IMG/VR virus record: IMGVR_UViG_3300035698_001351
Location: 1-32,552 of that record
Direction: 5' to 3' (one strand)
Origin: a virus
DNA: 32,552 bases
Positions within the stretch are counted from its first letter, which is position 1; every line of letters starts with the position of its first letter. This document shows positions 29,807 through 32,552 of this stretch, piece after piece. The position numbers were made by a program, and so were the translations under genes. The notes beneath the pieces are model-generated. The model made no database searches and had not been told where the DNA came from. It saw only the letters and a program-made list of their open reading frames with translations.

Positions 29807-29902
29807 TTAAAAGAATAAGAATAGTGCTGTGATTGGTATTATGACATATAGCACTAGTGCTATCGAATTACTTACTAGCGCCCAAATATGTTTTTGTAAC
29901 AT
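29807..29902 (-). CDS. 31-residue single-pass membrane peptide
   Basis: ATG 29902 follows the stop of the upstream gene with one base between; the frame ends at 29807, 13 bases before the next ATG. The product starts MLQKHIWALVSNSIALVL and continues with YVIIPITALFLFF, a single membrane-spanning helix covering most of the chain. A perfect 16-bp palindrome, ATAGCACTAGTGCTAT (29848-29863), lies inside the coding sequence. Tiny membrane peptides of this kind in phages can act on host envelope functions or lysis timing; none can be named here. Confidence 0.6.
   Translation of the reverse strand: MLQKHIWALVSNSIALVLYVIIPITALFLFF
29848..29863. repeat. Perfect 16-bp palindrome
   Basis: ATAGCACTAGTGCTAT is identical to its own complement. 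It lies within the 31-residue membrane peptide gene. It may be an operator for a dimeric regulator, an mRNA hairpin, or chance driven by codon choice. Confidence 0.6.
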
Positions 29903-29903
29903 G

Positions 29904-30287
29904 TTATGCAATCTCGAGTGCTAGTAAGTCTTCTACACGATCAAACTCCAAGTTACCATTGGTAACAATCCATTCGTTGCCGTTCCATAGGTAAAAGTAT
30001 TCACAGTTGCTCATTGCAAGGGTGGTAACAAAGTCGTCAACATCAGTGAATGTCTTTGCACCTACCTCAGTCTCGCCTATGTCTCGACCGTAGTATACAC
30101 GTTCGTTAATGTCGCTACTAAGTGAGCTTAGATCGCCAAACTCAACTAGCTGCCATACCATTGATTGATCTGTGTAAGATTCAACCAAGATCTTACCGTT
30201 GTTTGATACATAACCGTCCCAGTGACAGTAGATGCCTCGGACTTCGCCTGTTGGTAGCTTGTAACCTATTGCGCTTCTAGTGCTCAT
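29904..30287 (-). CDS. Conserved MSTRSAIG/CHWDGY phage protein
   Basis: ATG 30287 (MSTRSAIGYKL) is chosen; it overlaps the upstream gene end. 127 residues. MSTRSAIG, then GIYCHWDGYVSNNGKILVES, and later WQLVEFGDLSSL match a widespread small phage and plasmid protein family (MSTRS.IG....G....IYCHWDGYP..VG..L...Y....V..LI.LGD.S.L). No biochemical role is established that I know of. The C-terminal half (FYLWNGNEWIV) looks like a beta domain. The high conservation of the YCHWDGY segment suggests a ligand- or protein-binding site. Confidence 0.85.
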   Translation of the reverse strand: MSTRSAIGYKLPTGEVRGIYCHWDGYVSNNGKILVESYTDQSMVWQLVEFGDLSSLSSDINERVYYGRDIGETEVGAKTFTDVDDFVTTLAMSNCEYFYLWNGNEWIVTNGNLEFDRVEDLLALEIA

Positions 30288-30483
30288 AATCATCTACCTC
30301 TTTTTTCATATTTTTAGAATAATTTGCCATTCGGGCATTGTATCGCCCTTCGGACATAGCAATATTATCAAACACAGTGCCCCAGTAATTTCGAGCCCAA
30401 GCACTTAGATTATCTTGTTGTAGTACACGCAAAACACCCGCCTTGCGCCTTAATTGTGTTATCTCATTGAATGATGTAATCAT
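30277..30483 (-). CDS. Small unknown protein (68 aa)
   Basis: 68 residues. The ATG overlaps the upstream stop (ATGA), and the end overlaps the next gene. It is helical and basic: ITQLRRKAGVLRVLQQ, LSAWARNYWGTVFDNIAM, YNARMANYSKNMKKEV. It could be an amphipathic helical protein that binds nucleic acid or a protein partner. No family recognised. Confidence 0.65.
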   Translation of the reverse strand: MITSFNEITQLRRKAGVLRVLQQDNLSAWARNYWGTVFDNIAMSEGRYNARMANYSKNMKKEVDDYEH

Positions 30484-30743
30484 AATACTTCCACCGGATT
30501 TTTGCCACTAATCAAAACTATCTTTTTAATAATGGAATTGACTTCACTTTCTTCCAAATAACCTAGAACAGTATCGCCGTTGGTAATACCGGGAAGTTCT
30601 GCCATTTTTCCATTAACAAACGGAGCAATCTCATACAAGTTGTGTTCTTTGCCATATCCATTGTTAATAATGCTCAGGCTATACTTGTTACTAAACTTCA
30701 GCACAATCTGTGTTGAATTAAATTTAAAGTCTGCGAGTTTCAT
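30480..30743 (-). CDS. Small unknown protein (87 aa)
   Basis: ATG 30743 (MKLADFKFN) with GAGGGG just before it is the likely start, overlapping the upstream stop by a few bases; a longer frame would start within that gene. 87 residues. KFNSTQIVLKFSNKYSLSII then NNGYGKEHNLYEIAPFVNGK and ELPGITNGDTVLGYL. It is mostly beta strands. It shares the NNGYG.EHNLYE..  pattern with some marine phage hypotheticals I recall. No function is known. Confidence 0.68.
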   Translation of the reverse strand: MKLADFKFNSTQIVLKFSNKYSLSIINNGYGKEHNLYEIAPFVNGKMAELPGITNGDTVLGYLEESEVNSIIKKIVLISGKNPVEVL

Positions 30744-30744
30744 A

Positions 30745-30972
30745 TTACCCCTCAAAGTATACGTGAAGATTATCGTATATTGCATCGCCGCCGTTCATCA
30801 ACGCAACCCCATCAATGAGGTAAGTCATAGTAGTATCTTCGACTACAACTTGAATATCGCCGCCATACTTAACACGGGTATCTGTAATAGTACCTAGGAA
30901 AGGAACACCGGCTGCAAAGCCACTAACTTGTGAACCAGTTGCGCCGTATACATTGTTCATATAATCGTTCAT
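30745..30972 (-). CDS. Small unknown protein (75 aa)
   Basis: 75 residues. AAAGGAACG precedes the ATG at 30972. It is Gly/Val-rich with many strands: VSGFAAGVPFLGTITDTRV, GGDIQVVVEDTTMTYLIDG and YDNLHVYFEG. No known domain. It is the first of a run of four overlapping small genes, 30972 back to 29904. No clear promoter is seen in the 44 bases upstream, so transcription may come from the promoter at 31354-31382. Confidence 0.65.
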   Translation of the reverse strand: MNDYMNNVYGATGSQVSGFAAGVPFLGTITDTRVKYGGDIQVVVEDTTMTYLIDGVALMNGGDAIYDNLHVYFEG

Positions 30973-31016
30973 TTTGCGTTCCTTTGTTAATTTTAATAAA
31001 AACGTGTACTAACTTA

Positions 31017-31322
31017 TTACATGCCCAAAAAATCTTTTTTCAAAACTTCCAATTGTTGTACAGCATTTGGGTACCGAGAAAGTAGATCAAACTCCATCTC
31101 AATCTGTGTTTCGGCTGCCGCTTCTTCGCTACGCTCTGCCTTGATAGTATCTACAATTTCATCAAATGATTCATAAAATGTTGCATCGTCTTTCCAGAAT
31201 GAGCGACACTCAGCATACGCATCAGCGTCTACAAAATTCCAGTTGATTGAATAATCTTCGTTGAGGTTTTCTGATTTCTCAACTGCGTCACGGATTTCGA
31301 TTTCAAGCATTGAATGTATCAT
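31017..31322 (-). CDS. Unknown acidic protein (101 aa)
   Basis: 101 residues, acidic. IEIRDAVEKSENLNEDYSIN, then FVDADAYAECRSFWKDDATF, FDEIVDTIKAERSEEAAAE, and DLLSRYPNAVQQLEVLKKDF. It is mainly helical, and it has one Cys. AAGG precedes the ATG at a distance of ten bases. It is the first gene after the promoter at 31354-31382. No family recognised; the alternation of acidic helices would fit an anti-restriction or DNA-mimic role, but this is only a guess. Confidence 0.65.
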   Translation of the reverse strand: MIHSMLEIEIRDAVEKSENLNEDYSINWNFVDADAYAECRSFWKDDATFYESFDEIVDTIKAERSEEAAAETQIEMEFDLLSRYPNAVQQLEVLKKDFLGM

Positions 31323-31353
31323 GGTGTACCTTCTTTGTTACTACCTATACACA

Positions 31354-31382
31354 TTTATAGCATATAAGAAATCAGATGTCAA
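31354..31382 (-). promoter_or_regulatory. Sigma70-type promoter for the 31017-31322 unit
   Basis: Minus-strand TTGACA (31382-31377), 17 bp, TATAAA (31359-31354). It shares the stretch TATATGCTATA and the later GTATAG with the promoters at 29194 and 29466. The leader has AACAAAGAAGG. Confidence 0.87.
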
Positions 31383-31385
31383 CCG

Positions 31386-31796
31386 TTATTTTTGAAATTT
31401 AAGTGTATATTTTTTACCCTCAGTGCGAAATGTAACAGTGCTGTGGCTGTACACTTCACGACGGCGTTCTTCGTAACGTGTTTCAGTTTGGCATTGACGC
31501 TGCACACCGGCTTGGTTGTTGGAGTTGTTGGTAATAACTTCAGCACCTACAATAGCACCTAGCACAGTTGCTACATCTTTGCCGCTGCCGTTGCCAAACT
31601 GATTGCCGACTACTCCGCCAATGATTGCACCAAACAGTGTGTCTACCGGAGTGGCACCATTGCGCCTTACGTCCTTGCACACTTCGACGCTATAAGGAGT
31701 TTGTTCAATCACATTTTTATAATGATCTCTAACTGTTTCTGCAAATGATGCATTTGCAAATAATGTAATTAGTGCTGTTACTGCTACAAGTTTCAT
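31386..31796 (-). CDS. Exported glycine-zipper envelope protein
   Basis: ATG 31796 (MKLVAVTALITLFANASFAET) is used, overlapping the upstream stop as ATGA with AGGA nine bases ahead. 136 residues. It has a typical Sec signal peptide with ANASFA cleavage near residue 19. The middle is a glycine zipper, LFGAIIGGVVGNQFGNGSG then VATVLGAIVGAEV, the two-helix motif of the 17-kDa surface antigen family (Rick_17kDa). The C-terminus is basic and strand-rich with one Cys pair (CKD, CQT). There is no lipobox. It should insert in or lie at the outer membrane. A role in superinfection exclusion or envelope change is possible, but not shown. Confidence 0.83.
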   Translation of the reverse strand: MKLVAVTALITLFANASFAETVRDHYKNVIEQTPYSVEVCKDVRRNGATPVDTLFGAIIGGVVGNQFGNGSGKDVATVLGAIVGAEVITNNSNNQAGVQRQCQTETRYEERRREVYSHSTVTFRTEGKKYTLKFQK

Positions 31797-32552
31797 TGGC
31801 ATGCTTCCTTTATCATCCTGATGTTGTTACTTATCTGGGTGTTAAATTCTTCAGTGTTTTGATGGGCATACAACCCCTCGGACAACGCTCTGCTAAAACT
31901 GGCAGTCACATTGTTATTGAGCCCAAGCTTGTTACACGCCTCGTTTGTACTGTATCCACCGCTTAGGAATACAACCTTTTCTACATTGTGCTTAACTGTT
32001 AAGTTGTGGTACAGGTTAGGAACTTCGGGGGGCGTTAGTTTTAAAATTACTTTGAAGTCTTTTGCTAACAGATAGACTTCCAAAAGGTTATACAATTGCA
32101 GTTCAATTGCTTCTTTATCAGGATGATCAATAGGTACTTCAGGTTCAATGATTGGCACAAGACCGTATTCGCTAATAGTGCGGGCAAGTGTAAACTGTTG
32201 TTTGAGCACAGGATCAATCATTCCTATATTGTGTATGATACTACGCATCTTTGTACCATAAATTTTAGGACCAATGCTTGCATTATTTGCATCAGTAGAT
32301 GTAGCAAACTCTAGCATTTGTTTTACTGGAAATTGTCTCATCATGCCATTGTCAAGACAGCCACTATCAATCTTTAAAAATGTGTCAATACCCATTTCAT
32401 CCAAGACGTTAACCATGCCACGTTCAACTGTGTCTTTGTATAGGATTGCTCCCCAGATGTTTTCATCGTTGAAGTCAGGGCTGCTGACCATTCGTAAACG
32501 CATAGCATGCACTGTCTCCATCTTGTTTGATTCGGTGTAAGGGGCTTTATAC
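31793..32552 (-). CDS. Class I fructose-bisphosphate aldolase, 5'-truncated by window edge
   Basis: The frame is open to the window edge (visible upstream part: YKAPYTESNKMETVHAMRLR), so the N-terminus with the DQSGGS-like region is missing. At least 253 residues are visible. Class I aldolase signatures in order: SSPDFNDENIWGAILY, TFLKIDSGC (lysine of the substrate site), PIIEPEVPID, KVILKLTPP with the Schiff-base-type Lys, FLSGGYSTNEAC and TASFSRALSEGL. The enzyme splits fructose 1,6-bisphosphate into two triose phosphates. No other central carbon gene is in the window. It could redirect host carbon during infection. The stop overlaps the ATG of the glycine-zipper gene. Confidence 0.9.
   Translation of the reverse strand, partial: YKAPYTESNKMETVHAMRLRMVSSPDFNDENIWGAILYKDTVERGMVNVLDEMGIDTFLKIDSGCLDNGMMRQFPVKQMLEFATSTDANNASIGPKIYGTKMRSIIHNIGMIDPVLKQQFTLARTISEYGLVPIIEPEVPIDHPDKEAIELQLYNLLEVYLLAKDFKVILKLTPPEVPNLYHNLTVKHNVEKVVFLSGGYSTNEACNKLGLNNNVTASFSRALSEGLYAHQNTEEFNTQISNNIRMIKEACQ

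Noticed and set aside
1-32552. tRNA genes and CRISPR arrays
   Set aside because: A manual look for TTCRA arms with matching acceptor stems and for regularly spaced repeats found none. This does not exclude odd tRNAs.

Overview
The window looks like a piece of the genome of a T4-like marine myovirus. The T4-type replication genes are a family B DNA polymerase (gp43), a sliding clamp (gp45) and a DsbA-like DNA-binding protein. They sit among genes typical of T4-like phages of marine bacteria: PhoH, a glycine-amidinotransferase-like protein, ClpA, a DnaJ-type co-chaperone, a Dps-like ferritin, a cytidylyltransferase-like protein and many small conserved proteins. Genes are tightly packed, often with TAATG or ATGA stop/start overlaps. 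All but one (phoH) lie on the minus strand. The host cannot be named from the sequence; a marine Gram-negative bacterium is likely, because the lysis genes include an inner/outer-membrane spanin pair.

Layout, left to right (transcription mostly runs right to left). 1-7265: two conserved small phage proteins and a YdcH-like peptide; a TGT/DpdA-like transglycosylase (candidate 7-deazaguanine DNA or tRNA modification); an unknown protein; gp45; a methyltransferase-like protein; gp43. 7305-9885: amidinotransferase with no standard start codon, DsbA, a glycosyltransferase-like protein and a 23-codon remnant-like ORF. 9888-20069: probable virion or prohead-associated and accessory proteins, including cysteine-rich proteins, Dps, a ParB-like multidomain protein, a GT-A glycosyltransferase and a nucleotidyltransferase fusion. 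20050-23188: ClpA and DnaJ. 23228-25008: lysis cassette (Rz1, Rz, a DUF6356-like protein, a GH19 endolysin) behind a T4-type late promoter. 25065-25505: a gene-free, GC-rich stretch with many nested helices, probably a structured RNA. 25505-27310: SGNH-hydrolase-like protein and two conserved phage proteins. 27471-28190: phoH on the plus strand with a strong terminator. 28232-31322: a cluster of very small genes behind near-identical sigma70-type promoters. 31386-32552: a glycine-zipper lipid/envelope-type protein coupled to a class I fructose-bisphosphate aldolase that runs off the window.

Regulation is unusually readable. Six minus-strand promoters have a perfect TTGACA box with exactly 17 bp spacing to a TATAAT-like box, and a seventh has the same box pair with one fewer match at -10. 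They precede the YdcH-like gene, gp43, dsbA, dnaJ and three small-gene units, as expected for early genes read by host sigma70 polymerase. One TATAAATA late promoter precedes the endolysin.

Points most worth a second look: the structured RNA candidate at 25130-25500; the DpdA-like enzyme, which lacks the TGT zinc cysteines and carries a motif resembling the clamp-binding tail of gp43; the apparent ATA start of the amidinotransferase; the DUF6356-like protein in the holin position; and the repeated TVTEA linkers that resemble prohead-protease sites.
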